Of a stretch of DNA of 34,916 nucleotides, positions 14,778 to 23,275 are shown one piece after another (position 1 is the stretch's first letter; each line of letters opens with the position of its first letter). The position numbers and the translations under genes are program-made. The DNA comes from Saprospiraceae bacterium (GTDB taxonomy: Bacteria; Bacteroidota; Bacteroidia; Chitinophagales; Saprospiraceae). Below the pieces are notes generated by a model. The model was not told the DNA's origin and ran no database searches. It saw only the letters and a program-made list of their open reading frames with translations. Location of the stretch: positions 13,502-48,417 of the forward strand of contig JAHDCG010000036.1 of the NCBI GenBank assembly GCA_020629965.1. The letters are read 5' to 3'.

Positions 14778-17351
14778 ATGAAAAACCGTCGCATTCCTCG
14801 CATTCTTTTCTTTGTTTTTCTTCTCGGTTTGCTCGTGATTGTCTTCCAATTCGTCCGTCTGCCCTTCCTGCCGGTGCGCCTGCACGAAGCAGTGCCCGCG
14901 AGTACGGGCGTGATGCTGCAATTTGCCGACCCGGCGGCGATAGAAACGATTTACGAAAAAAGCGGCAACATCTTGCGGACGGCGACGGTGCGCAAGGACG
15001 CGGCGGCATTTACCGAACTTTTCCCCGGGCAGGGTGAAGGGCGCATCTTGGCAGCCATGCGCGGACAGGATTTAGAACTGCTGTACGTGACGGCACGCAC
15101 GCGAGGTTTCAAACTCAAAGATGCCGTGCAAAGTCTTGACACCGAGACGATTAACTTTCAAGACCATACCGTTTTTAAAATAGTAAATACGGCGCCGAAG
15201 GATATTTATGTCACCCGTTTTCGCAATCTTTTGGTGTGGTCGCACAGTGCGGTTTTGGTCGAAGAATCGGTAACGCAACTCTATGATTACTCGGGCAGTA
15301 TGCGCGGCGAAAAAAACTTTCGGCGGGTAGAAAGAACGGAAGCGGAGGGCGTGGCGGCTTACGTTTATTTGAATTTTCGGAATTTGTCTTCCGCTTTTGC
15401 GCCGTACATGAGTTTGAAAAAAAGAGCGGATATTAACAACTTCGGAAATTGGGTGAATTGGCTGAAACTCGGTCTGATACCGACCGCAGACGGCTACGAA
15501 GTGCAGGGCGCGATTACGGGCGAATTGAAGTTTTTAAAGTATCTGGATGACCTCAAAGGCGATGCGCTTTATAAAATTTTGCCCGATGATTTGGCGGTGA
15601 TGACGCGCATGGAAGCCCCTTTGGTCGGTAAATTTTCGCCCGAATTTCAACAGTATTTTCAGCCGTGGATAGAGGGCGAAATTGCTTACGTCAATCTCGA
15701 ACCGCTGTCCACCGGTGCCGTCTCCGACAAGGTCTTCGTGGTGCGGGCAAATGATGTCGCACAGGCGGAAAAACTGCTCGACGCACTCGGCGCGACCGCC
15801 GGAAAATTGGACAGTTACGACTACGGTATGTTTCGCATCGAGCAGCTTTTGGCGGACGATGTGCTGATGCCCGTTTTCGGTAAAAGGCTAAATCCGATTA
15901 AAAATCCGTATTACACGGTGCTCGATAATTTTGTGATTTTTTGTAATTCCAAACGCGCTTTACAGGCGTGGTTAGACAAAATTTTAACGGGCGAAACTTT
16001 AAATAACAACGTCGATTTTCTGCAAAATCAAAGCGGCACGGACGCAGAGAAAAAGATATATTTCACGCTGAATTTCAATCGCTTACAAGGCGTTTTGGAA
16101 AATTATCTGCCCGTTGACTTTCGAGAAGAGTTTCGGAAAAACACGGAAGCCTACTACGATTTGGGCAGACTGTCGCTCTCCGTTTTTCCGCAGGGTCAGC
16201 GCACCCTTTTTCGCGGCAAATTATCGCAAAAAGCACAAGCGGAAACACCTCTGCAACAGCAAGCCCCCGCAGCCCAAAAACCCGCCCCGACCGACTCCGA
16301 AGTGCTGTGGAAAACCGCCCTGCCCGCCGCCGCCGCGACCGCCCCTACCCTGCTGCAAGACCCGCAATCGGGCAAAAAAATCATCCTGCTGCAAGACGCA
16401 AAAGACGTCGTGCATTGCTTCTCGGAAAGCGGCGAACCGCTGTGGCAGCGCAATTTAAAACGTCCGCTCCTCTCCGATTTCATCCAACCGCGCGGCACAA
16501 ACGTCATCCTTTTCAATACCGACAAAGAAATTTTCAAAATCGACTTTGCGGGCACGGACGAAATCGGTTTTCCGATGCGCCAAAAACCGAAAATGACGAC
16601 CGGCATTTCGGTTTTCAATTTCAATCGCACCGATGAATTTTCGCTCTTCGTCCCCTGCAAAAACGGAAAAATTTACGCCTACAATGCCGACGGCGTACCG
16701 CTTGCCGATTGGCAACAAAATGTCAAAACGGGAAAATTCATCGCCCCTTTACAACACTTGCAAGCCGCCGCAAAAGATTTCATTTTCGGCACCGACGACG
16801 CGGGCGAAATGCACGTCTTCGACCGCACGGGCAGCCCTCGCTTTCCCGACCTCAAAGCGACCCGCAAAGACTACGTGACCGCCCCCGCATTCGACACCGA
16901 CCCGACGGCAACCCGCATCGCCGCCCTCGACAAAAACGGACGCATCATTATCACAAATACGGAAGGCGAAACCTTCGCCCTCAATCCGCAAATCGGCACG
17001 GCAAAAGAACCCCGGTTCCTGATGTCGAATTTACTCGGCGACGCCCGCAAAGAATATATCTTCCTGACGGACAAGGACTTAACGGTTTGGACTTACGTGG
17101 ATAAAAATTTTCAACGAGCTTTCTCACACACTTTCGAGCATCCGCAAAGCGAAGTTTTTGCCTTTGAAAATCACCTCGGCACGGTCGATAAAAAGCGGGC
17201 GGAAATTTGGTTGTTGGATGCAAACGGAGAAGTGCAGAACGGCTTTCCGCTGGGCGGTACGACGGCTTTTCGCTTGGAGAATACGGGGGAAGAAATGCGG
17301 GTGATTACGGGGTGTAAGGAGGGGTTGTGTGCTTATCGGGTGCGGATTTGA
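14778..17351 (+). CDS. membrane-anchored DUF3352-like protein with beta-propeller domain
   Basis: An 857-residue protein. A basic N-terminus (MKNRRIPR) and one hydrophobic segment (about 8-28) form an uncleaved anchor, so the bulk is probably periplasmic. The first half (about 35-530) starts with LHEAVPASTGVMLQFADP and alternates strands and helices in the manner of DUF3352 proteins. A Gln/Pro/Ala linker (about 535-560) joins it to a second half with repeated strand motifs such as VVHCFSESGEPLWQRNL, KIYAYNADGVPL, MHVFDRTGSP and IWLLDANGEVQNGFPLGG, which look like blades of a PQQ/WD-type propeller. The role is unknown; envelope assembly or a scaffold is possible. The start is chosen from the promoter at 14696 and the signal anchor. 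Confidence 0.85.
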   Translation: MKNRRIPRILFFVFLLGLLVIVFQFVRLPFLPVRLHEAVPASTGVMLQFADPAAIETIYEKSGNILRTATVRKDAAAFTELFPGQGEGRILAAMRGQDLELLYVTARTRGFKLKDAVQSLDTETINFQDHTVFKIVNTAPKDIYVTRFRNLLVWSHSAVLVEESVTQLYDYSGSMRGEKNFRRVERTEAEGVAAYVYLNFRNLSSAFAPYMSLKKRADINNFGNWVNWLKLGLIPTADGYEVQGAITGELKFLKYLDDLKGDALYKILPDDLAVMTRMEAPLVGKFSPEFQQYFQPWIEGEIAYVNLEPLSTGAVSDKVFVVRANDVAQAEKLLDALGATAGKLDSYDYGMFRIEQLLADDVLMPVFGKRLNPIKNPYYTVLDNFVIFCNSKRALQAWLDKILTGETLNNNVDFLQNQSGTDAEKKIYFTLNFNRLQGVLENYLPVDFREEFRKNTEAYYDLGRLSLSVFPQGQRTLFRGKLSQKAQAETPLQQQAPAAQKPAPTDSEVLWKTALPAAAATAPTLLQDPQSGKKIILLQDAKDVVHCFSESGEPLWQRNLKRPLLSDFIQPRGTNVILFNTDKEIFKIDFAGTDEIGFPMRQKPKMTTGISVFNFNRTDEFSLFVPCKNGKIYAYNADGVPLADWQQNVKTGKFIAPLQHLQAAAKDFIFGTDDAGEMHVFDRTGSPRFPDLKATRKDYVTAPAFDTDPTATRIAALDKNGRIIITNTEGETFALNPQIGTAKEPRFLMSNLLGDARKEYIFLTDKDLTVWTYVDKNFQRAFSHTFEHPQSEVFAFENHLGTVDKKRAEIWLLDANGEVQNGFPLGGTTAFRLENTGEEMRVITGCKEGLCAYRVRI

Positions 17352-17444
17352 GCTAATTCATATTAAGTCTGAAAGTCGCTATATCGAAAAGAGAGAAAAA
17401 CTCGTTATCTTTGGCAGCAGTTAGAATTTTTTAAACTTACTATT

Positions 17445-17675
17445 ATGGATGCAATTTTGAAGTCGGATACTTTGCTAATTCAAGTTACCAACGAAAAAGC
17501 AATGAAACTTTTGCTTGACTTGGAAGAGCTGAGTTTGATAAAAGTATTGAAAAAAAATGTTCAGTCAAAACCAAATGTAGCGGAAAAATATGCCGGTAAA
17601 TTACCTGCGGATATCGGCGATGAATTACAAGAACATATAACCAAAAGCCGCGACGCCCCGGACAGAGATATTTGA
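17445..17675 (+). CDS. small antitoxin-like hypothetical protein
   Basis: A 76-residue protein. The N-terminal half has a beta strand and an amphipathic helix (LLIQVTNEKAMKLLLDLEELSLIKVL, about 10-35). The C-terminal half reads VAEKYAGKLPADIGDELQEHITKSRD, like the tails of small Bacteroidota antitoxins that end in a KxxGKL...LQxHxxxSR segment. No toxin gene follows: the next 600 bases hold no comparable frame. If it is an antitoxin it is solitary or its toxin has been lost. The last residues (APDRDI) depart from the usual EW.R.I end, so a late frameshift is possible. Confidence 0.55.
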   Translation: MDAILKSDTLLIQVTNEKAMKLLLDLEELSLIKVLKKNVQSKPNVAEKYAGKLPADIGDELQEHITKSRDAPDRDI

Positions 17676-17926
17676 TAAATTAAAGAGTCTCAATCCTTAT
17701 TCGGAACAAACGTAAATCCGACAGTTTCAGAGTTATTATGTTGCCTGATAAATAAATATTTTTCGCGTCCGAAATGACCTGTGTTCCCTTTCGCATTTAA
17801 TCGAATAATCTATTCGATAACAGTTAATCATTCATTGATATTCCCTTAAAATCTCACCGTAATTCCCCCCTCCCCAAATTGTGGAAAACTTCCCCAAATC
17901 CCCTTCAAAATCCCCCCTTTTTTATG
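17676..17926. other. gap with a short dyad, no gene
   Basis: AT-rich non-coding sequence. A perfect 8-bp dyad (ATCGAATA 17800-17807, TATTCGAT 17811-17818) could be an operator. A C-rich stretch with repeated CCCC and TCCCC groups (17860-17920) precedes the promoter at 17927. No coding frame is convincing. Confidence 0.5.
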
Positions 17927-17934
17927 TACTTTTG
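17927..17934 (+). promoter_or_regulatory. -7 box far upstream of gyrA
   Basis: TACTTTTG is a perfect TAnnTTTG box. It lies 369 bases before the gyrA ATG, so it drives either a very long leader or a separate RNA. Confidence 0.65.
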
Positions 17935-17939
17935 CACGT

Positions 17940-18183
17940 CTTTAAAAAAGCATTTTCAGAAGAGAAATTAATTTGCGTTTTGCCGTAAAGAAAACTACGC
18001 TGTTGCAACGATAAGATACGCCGACACAAAGGACTAAGCAGTAAGGAAAAATCTGCTTTTAAAATACGTCTTTTTCTCGGTCGCAGTTTTATTCACATTT
18101 TGAGAGAAAAATATCTCTTGCTACGGTCTGAAAAAGAGGAATTATCAGAGTTTATTTAACTCCTCTGTTTTTCTTTTTCTTGC
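17940..18183 (+). ncRNA. candidate small RNA or attenuated leader upstream of gyrA
   Basis: Between the promoter at 17927 and a terminator-like hairpin lie about 240 bases without a coding frame. Local stems include AGCAG/CTGCT near 18035-18055 and GAGA/TCTC near 18100-18118. The end is marked by GAGTT (18148-18152) with AACTC (18158-18162), extended or replaced by AGAGGA (18135-18140) with TCCTCT (18161-18166), then a T-rich run to 18183. Size and layout would suit a 6S-like RNA or a transcription attenuator, but I cannot fit a known covariance model by eye. Confidence 0.35.
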
Positions 18184-18225
18184 GCAAATAAAACGGCGGC
18201 GGGCTGATTTACCGATGTATCTTCC

Positions 18226-18264
18226 TTTACTCAAAAGGTGACTTTGAGCCACCCTGTGAGTAAA
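18226..18264 (+). promoter_or_regulatory. nested hairpin in the gyrA leader
   Basis: TTTACTCA (18226-18233) pairs with TGAGTAAA (18257-18264) and encloses GGTG (18237-18240) with CACC (18250-18253). No T-run follows, so it is not a terminator. It lies 38 bases before the ATG and may affect translation or mRNA stability. Confidence 0.5.
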
Positions 18265-18302
18265 ACAAGACACATCTGCGCTCACCGTCTCAAAAACAAA
18301 GA

Positions 18303-20972
18303 ATGAGTTCCAGAATTATTCCGATAAATATCGAAGACCACATGAAGTCGGCGTACATCGACTACTCGATGTCCGTCATCGTGTCGCGTGCCCTGCCCGA
18401 TGTGCGGGACGGTCTCAAACCCGTACACCGCCGCGTACTGTACGGGATGCACGACTTGGGCTTGGTCTATAATAAGGCACACAAAAAATCCGCGCGTATC
18501 GTCGGGGAGGTCTTGGGTAAATACCACCCGCACGGCGACTCCTCGGTCTATGATACTTTGGTGCGTATGGCACAGGACTGGTCGCTGCGTTACCCGCTCA
18601 TCGACGGGCAGGGTAACTTCGGCTCGATGGACGGTGACAGCCCCGCCGCGATGCGTTATACGGAGGCGCGGCTGCGCAAAATTTCGGGTGAAATCCTCGC
18701 CGACATCGGAAAAGATACGGTGGATTTTGCGCTGAACTTTGACGATACTTTGAAAGAACCGACGGTTTTGCCTTCGCGCATTCCGAACCTGCTGGTCAAC
18801 GGTGCTTCGGGTATTGCGGTCGGTATGGCTACGAATATGATGCCGCATAACCTCAACGAGACCGTCGACGGCATTATCGCTACCATTGAAAATCCGGAAA
18901 TCGATTTGGACGGATTGATGGAGCATATTAAGGCACCGGATTTTCCGACGGGCGGCATTATTTACGGCACTTCGGGCGTACGTCAGGCATTTGCGACGGG
19001 TCGCGGCAAAGTGGTACTGCGGGCGAAAGCCGAAATTCAAACGAGCAAAACGGGTAAGGAAACGATTATTATCAACGAAATTCCTTATCAGGTCAACAAA
19101 GCCAATCTGATTGTCAAAATCGCGGATTTGGTGAATACCAAACGTATCGACGGCATCACGGATGTACGCGACGAGAGTGACCGGAACGGTCTGCGCATTG
19201 TCGTGGAGGTGCGCCGCGATGCAATGGCGAGTGTCATTTTGAGTCAGTTGTACAAATATACACCGCTGCAATCGAGCTACGGAGTCAACAACATTGCGCT
19301 CGTTAAAGGGCGTCCGGTGCAGTTGAATTTGAAGGATATGATTACGGAGTTTATTAAATTCCGTTTGGAAGTGGTCGTACGCCGCACCCAATACGACCTG
19401 CGCAAGGCTTTGGAGAAAGCGCACATTTTGGTCGGTTTGTTGGTGGCTTTGGATTACATCGACGCGGTGATTTCGCTCATTCGTGCGAGCAAAAATGTGG
19501 AAGAAGCGCGCAACGGTCTGATGGCGGGCGAGTTTATTTCGGACAAAAAGAAATTTTTCGATAAGTTTCAGGGCTTGCTGGATACGGGCACCGAAGAGCA
19601 AAAGCCGCTCGAAGGCAACGTACTGACCGAAGCACAGGCGCGCGCCATTTTGGACATGCGCTTGCAGAAACTGACGGGCTTGGAGCGTGATAAAGTGCAG
19701 GGCGATTTTGACGAATTGCAAGCCATGATTAACGATTACCGCGAAATATTGGCGGACGAAGGTCGTCAGCGCGGCATCGTGACCGATGAGCTTTTGGAAG
19801 TCAAAGAAGTTTACGGCGACGAGCGACGCACGGCAATTACCCACGCCGACGGCGACATCAACATCGAGGACATGATTGCCTCGGAAGATGTGATGATTAC
19901 CATTTCGCACCTCGGCTACATCAAGCGCACGCCCGTTACCGAATACCGCACCCAGTCACGCGGCGGTCGCGGCAGCCTGGGCGCAAAAACACGAAACGAG
20001 GACTTTGTCGAGCAAATGTTTGTGGCGAATACGCACTCTTATCTGCTCTTTTTCACCGAACAAGGAAAAGTACACTGGCTGCGGGCTTATCAAGTACCCG
20101 AAGCGACGAAACAATCTTCCGGGCGGGTATTGCAAAACATCGTTGAAATACCGAAAGACGATAAAGTGAAGGGCTTCGTGGTCATTCCCGACCTCAACGA
20201 CGAAGAATTTACGGACAGCCACAACATCATTTTCGCCACCAAAAAAGGACAGGTAAAAAAGACGGATGTATCCTCTTATTCGCGTCCGCGCAACGGCGGC
20301 ATCACGGCCATCGGTATCAACGACGGCGATACGCTTTTGGAAGCGAGACTGACCAACGGCGAGCAGGAAGTTTTCTTAGCGAGCAAAGCGGGAAATGCCA
20401 TTCGCTTTAACGAAAAAGACGTGCGCAATATGGGTCGCACCGCCTCGGGTGTACGCGGTATGCGACTGCAAGGCGATGACGATGAAGTGGTCGGCATGGT
20501 CGTCGTGGACCCGTCCGACAAGGATGCGAGTATCATGGTGATTTCCGAAAAAGGGAATGGTAAGCGCACCGACTTTGACGAATATCGCCTCACCGGTCGC
20601 GGTGGTAAAGGAGTTAAGACCCTTTCGGTCACGAAGAAAACGGGTGACGTAGCGGCGATGAAAATCGTGAAAGAAGAGGACGATGTGATGATTACGACTA
20701 AAAACGGCATCACGATTCGGATGAACGTTTCGGCAATCAGCACGATGGGTCGCGCAACGCAGGGTGTCCGGGTCATTCGCTTAGACGACGACGACGACAT
20801 TGCGGACGTAGCTATCATCCGCGAGCCGGACGAAGAAACAGAAACGGTCATCGTACCCGAAGTAGAAGAGCCGAGCGCGGAAAATTGGGAACCCGAACCG
20901 GGCACCGACGCCGCCGAAGCACTCGACACCGACGCTGCGGAACCGGATGACAATGCGGACGAGGAGGAATAA
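18303..20972 (+). CDS. gyrA: DNA gyrase subunit A
   Basis: The breakage-reunion subunit of DNA gyrase, an A2B2 enzyme that introduces negative supercoils. The 889 residues begin with the typical [40 protein letters not shown]. The catalytic tyrosine is Tyr119 in RYTEARL. The quinolone region reads GDSSVYDT with Ser80 and Asp84, equivalent to E. coli Ser83 and Asp87, i.e. the drug-sensitive residues. The C-terminal propeller has a degenerate GyrA box QSRGGRG at 551-557 (consensus QRRGGKG) and a second similar motif, TGRGGKG, at 764-770. It ends in a long acidic Glu/Asp/Ala tail. A topoisomerase IV subunit is less likely given the box and the N-terminus. A terminator follows; gyrB is not adjacent. 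Confidence 0.95.
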   Translation: MSSRIIPINIEDHMKSAYIDYSMSVIVSRALPDVRDGLKPVHRRVLYGMHDLGLVYNKAHKKSARIVGEVLGKYHPHGDSSVYDTLVRMAQDWSLRYPLIDGQGNFGSMDGDSPAAMRYTEARLRKISGEILADIGKDTVDFALNFDDTLKEPTVLPSRIPNLLVNGASGIAVGMATNMMPHNLNETVDGIIATIENPEIDLDGLMEHIKAPDFPTGGIIYGTSGVRQAFATGRGKVVLRAKAEIQTSKTGKETIIINEIPYQVNKANLIVKIADLVNTKRIDGITDVRDESDRNGLRIVVEVRRDAMASVILSQLYKYTPLQSSYGVNNIALVKGRPVQLNLKDMITEFIKFRLEVVVRRTQYDLRKALEKAHILVGLLVALDYIDAVISLIRASKNVEEARNGLMAGEFISDKKKFFDKFQGLLDTGTEEQKPLEGNVLTEAQARAILDMRLQKLTGLERDKVQGDFDELQAMINDYREILADEGRQRGIVTDELLEVKEVYGDERRTAITHADGDINIEDMIASEDVMITISHLGYIKRTPVTEYRTQSRGGRGSLGAKTRNEDFVEQMFVANTHSYLLFFTEQGKVHWLRAYQVPEATKQSSGRVLQNIVEIPKDDKVKGFVVIPDLNDEEFTDSHNIIFATKKGQVKKTDVSSYSRPRNGGITAIGINDGDTLLEARLTNGEQEVFLASKAGNAIRFNEKDVRNMGRTASGVRGMRLQGDDDEVVGMVVVDPSDKDASIMVISEKGNGKRTDFDEYRLTGRGGKGVKTLSVTKKTGDVAAMKIVKEEDDVMITTKNGITIRMNVSAISTMGRATQGVRVIRLDDDDDIADVAIIREPDEETETVIVPEVEEPSAENWEPEPGTDAAEALDTDAAEPDDNADEEE

Positions 20973-20979
20973 AAAAATC

Positions 20980-21019
20980 ACGTTTCCGCCAACTTTTTAG
21001 GTTGGCGGGGACGTTTTTG
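20980..21019 (+). terminator. intrinsic terminator of gyrA
   Basis: ACGTTTCCGCCAAC (20980-20993) pairs with GTTGGCGGGGACGT (21001-21014) with one mismatch, followed by TTTTTG. It starts eight bases after the stop. Confidence 0.88.
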
Positions 21020-21023
21020 TATT

Positions 21024-21073
21024 TGAGGAGAGAGAAGTTTTGAGGAGAGAGGTGAAAAGGTGAGAGGAAAGAG
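21024..21073 (+). repeat. purine-rich heptad-like tract, GAGGAGA family
   Basis: Degenerate units such as TGAGGAG, AGAGAAG, AGAGAGG, TGAAAAG, GTGAGAG and GAAAGAG follow the gyrA terminator. The same family follows the susC-like gene at 34806. Confidence 0.55.
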
Positions 21074-21153
21074 ACGGTTTAGTCCTCCGTGCCCGACAAC
21101 GGGCAATCCCGACTGACCAAAACACCGTGGGTACAAGTAAGAGCGGCATCTAT

Positions 21154-21182
21154 CAACCACCAACTATCATCCGCCAACCAAC
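21154..21182 (+). repeat. heptanucleotide tract, CAACCAC family
   Basis: Four units (CAACCAC, CAACTAT, CATCCGC, CAACCAA) lie in the gap 20973-21362 upstream of the TPR gene. The gap also holds a small GCCCG/CGGGC inverted repeat near 21088-21102 but no gene. Confidence 0.65.
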
Positions 21183-21362
21183 ATTGTAAGTTTTTTTTAA
21201 CACTAACCCGTGTAGAATTTCGCGTTTCGCTTCGTCATACAGGCGGAGGACATCGAACATTCTCGACAAATCACACATAATATTTGAGGAAGTTTTTCAA
21301 CAAATCCTCGATATTGCGTCGCTTTTCGAAGTGACATTTTAACTAAAATTAATCAACCTACC

Positions 21363-22688
21363 ATGAAGAAGGTACTCTTAGGAATTTTTACATTACTTGT
21401 TTTCAGTTTTTCATTGTCTGCACAGGATACGGGCAAGGCTTTGAAAAAAGCAGCACGCGCTTTAAGTGCTTTTAACCTCGACCCGACCAACAACGCGGAA
21501 AAATTGGCGGAAGCGAAAGAAGAAATCGAAATCGCCATGACCGGCGAAGAGCAAAAAAACAGCGCGAAGGCGTGGCAAACCAAAGGTGAGATTTACTCTA
21601 CCGCATTGGGTCAGGACTTGGGTATGACGGTCGTTAATCCCGAGCACAAAGTCACCAACACCGATGCTGCCATCATTGCGAACGAAGCCTTTTTGATGGC
21701 TGCTAAAAAAGCGGAAAAAAAATACGAGACCAAAGACGCGATGGAAGGCTTGACGGCCAACATCGGCAACCTCAGCAACGTCGGTATCCTCGAATACAAA
21801 GCGGGCAACATGAAAAATGCCTACGCTAACTTTAACGCGGTATTGGACGCGCATAAAGCACTGAAAGACGCCGGCATGGAAAGTCCTTTGGATGCCGAAG
21901 GCGAATACGACAACGCGATGTATTTGGCTGCCCTCGGTGCGAGCGGCGCGGAAGATATGGAAACGGCGGGTATGTACTTCGATAAATTGGCGGAAAACGA
22001 CTACAAAGACGCTGCGGTTTACGACGGTATTTACAAAGCGAACATCGACAGCAATCCCGAAAAAGCCATCGCTGCTTTGGAGAAAGGTCGTAAATTGTTT
22101 CCGGACAATACCTCTTTGCTGTTCACGGAAATCAACTACTATCTGCGCGAAGGCAAGCTCGATGAATTGACCGGCAAACTGAAAGCCGCCATCGAAGCCG
22201 AGCCGGAAAACGTAACTTTGTACTCTACTTTGGGTAATGTTTATGACAACTTATTCCAACGCGAAAACAAAGCGGGTAACGTCGAAAAAGAGCAGGAATA
22301 CTTCGATTTGGCTTTGAAATATTACAACGACGCCTTGAAAATCGACCCGAACTACTCGGACGCTACCTACAGCATCGGTGCTTTGTACTACAACAAAGCG
22401 GCGACCATGACCACCGAATTGCAGACCTTGGCGGACGATTACTCTCCCGCAGGTATGAAGAAATACAAAGCAAAGCAAGACGAAGTGAAAGGCTACTTTA
22501 ACCAAGCCCTGCCTTTCTTCAAAGAAGTGGAAAAAGCTAATCCGAACGACATCAACACGTTGATTGCCCTTAAAGAAATCTTCGCAAAAACCGACCAGTT
22601 GCAACTGTCGGGTGAGTTTAAGACCCGTTTGGAAAATGCACAATCTGCGGATGCTAAGAATACGGAGTCTTACTTTGGGAATAATTAA
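21363..22688 (+). CDS. secreted tetratricopeptide-repeat protein
   Basis: A 441-residue protein with a cleavable signal peptide (MKKVLLGIFTLLVFSFSLSA, cleavage before Gln21). The mature protein is helical and consists of degenerate TPR units, clearest at LSNVGILEYKAGNMKNAYANFNAVL (about 137-161), AAVYDGIYKANIDSNPEKAIAALEKGRKLFPDN (about 219-251), then VTLYSTLGNVYDNLF and ATYSIGALYYNKAA (near 339-352). TPR arrays mediate protein-protein contacts; the likely location is the periplasm or outer-membrane face. A gyrA-TPR gene order is one I associate with other Bacteroidota, but here a terminator separates the two. The partner is unknown. Confidence 0.88.
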   Translation: MKKVLLGIFTLLVFSFSLSAQDTGKALKKAARALSAFNLDPTNNAEKLAEAKEEIEIAMTGEEQKNSAKAWQTKGEIYSTALGQDLGMTVVNPEHKVTNTDAAIIANEAFLMAAKKAEKKYETKDAMEGLTANIGNLSNVGILEYKAGNMKNAYANFNAVLDAHKALKDAGMESPLDAEGEYDNAMYLAALGASGAEDMETAGMYFDKLAENDYKDAAVYDGIYKANIDSNPEKAIAALEKGRKLFPDNTSLLFTEINYYLREGKLDELTGKLKAAIEAEPENVTLYSTLGNVYDNLFQRENKAGNVEKEQEYFDLALKYYNDALKIDPNYSDATYSIGALYYNKAATMTTELQTLADDYSPAGMKKYKAKQDEVKGYFNQALPFFKEVEKANPNDINTLIALKEIFAKTDQLQLSGEFKTRLENAQSADAKNTESYFGNN

Positions 22689-22723
22689 AGACTTTAGATA
22701 TTAGACGTTAGATTTTAGACTGC
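22689..22723 (+). repeat. heptanucleotide tract, TTAGATT family
   Basis: Five units (AGACTTT, AGATATT, AGACGTT, AGATTTT, AGACTGC) begin at the base after the TPR stop codon. Confidence 0.75.
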
Positions 22724-22753
22724 TTTGCGGCTCTGAATTTCCGGCTTTTATCG

Positions 22754-22800
22754 AAAAAAATCCTCGTGGTGAATTTAATTTCGCTGCGGGGATTTTTTTT
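22754..22800 (+). terminator. intrinsic terminator of the TPR gene
   Basis: AAAAAAATCCTCG (from 22754) pairs with CGGGGATTTTTTT (to 22799). It ends in a T-run and could act in both directions. Confidence 0.8.
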
Positions 22801-22845
22801 GTGGTGAAATATGGATTCAATTTGTGGTTTTCCGGTGATTTTTTC

Positions 22846-22978
22846 TACATTTGACACATCAAATAATCTTAGCAAAATCCGCTTTATAAAAAACATCGGT
22901 TTACTCTTCTGTCTTTTACTTTCGTTTAATCTTGCTGCGCAAAAATCGGGTTTTGACTTTGGTAATCCGATAAAGTAA
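22846..22978 (+). pseudogene. relic of a small secreted protein gene with its promoter
   Basis: A perfect -7 box TACATTTG (22846-22853), with TTTG 21 bases upstream, precedes a signal-peptide-like sequence: after ATA at 22886 the frame reads KNIGLLFCLLLSFNLAAQKSGFDFGNPIK and stops at 22976-22978. No ATG, GTG or TTG opens it in a suitable place; ATA where ATG would be expected suggests a mutated start. The protein is cut off about ten residues after the likely cleavage site, so this looks like the 5' remnant of a larger exported-protein gene. Confidence 0.4.
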
Positions 22979-23168
22979 ATCTGAACCACGGAATTCCCGA
23001 AATACAATTTTTTGAACACTTACTTTCTTTCAGATTACAATTGTAACACATCAACTCTACATAGTTATTATAATCTATCGAGTCTCTGTCGTTTTGCGCA
23101 TATAATTTACTACTCGAAATGAGGAAAAACAGCGCACTCCATATCAAAATAGATTTATAGCTTCTCAT
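22926..23168 (-). CDS. small secreted Cys-rich protein
   Basis: An 80-residue protein with a clear signal peptide (MRSYKSILIWSALFFLISSSKLYA, cleavage before QND). The mature part is about 56 residues and contains four closely spaced Cys (LMCYNCNLKESKCSKNC, about 41-57), able to form disulfides or bind metal. It is AT-rich relative to its surroundings. The 3' end overlaps, in antisense, the signal-peptide relic on the plus strand, so the last dozen residues may not be original. No TAnnTTTG box is visible upstream. It could be an intact small gene or a truncated one. Confidence 0.45.
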   Translation of the reverse strand: MRSYKSILIWSALFFLISSSKLYAQNDRDSIDYNNYVELMCYNCNLKESKCSKNCISGIPWFRFTLSDYQSQNPIFAQQD

Positions 23169-23210
23169 ATTGTCGTTGAAGTGTTTTAATAAGATTCCTA
23201 TTTTTTCAAC

Positions 23211-23247
23211 AAAAAAAAAAGACCCACAACCACCTCGGTCATGAGTC
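23211..23247 (-). terminator. intrinsic terminator of sucD
   Basis: On the minus strand GACTCATGACC pairs with GGTTGTGGGTC through 11 positions, including G-U pairs, with loop GAGGT and a run of ten T. It begins 29 bases after the sucD stop. Confidence 0.85.
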
Positions 23248-23275
23248 TTTTTATTTCTAAAAAAGAAAGCGCAAC

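Noticed and set aside
17940-18183. Positive identification as 6S RNA, tmRNA, RNase P RNA or SRP RNA
   Set aside because: None of the hallmark sequences of tmRNA, RNase P or SRP RNA is present, and the 6S fold cannot be confirmed by eye; kept only as an unnamed candidate.
18282-19910. A 542-codon open frame antisense to gyrA
   Set aside because: It is a shadow of a long, GC-balanced gene. The sense strand encodes an unmistakable gyrase with conserved catalytic residues, and the antisense translation is Arg/His/Phe-rich with no recognisable domain.
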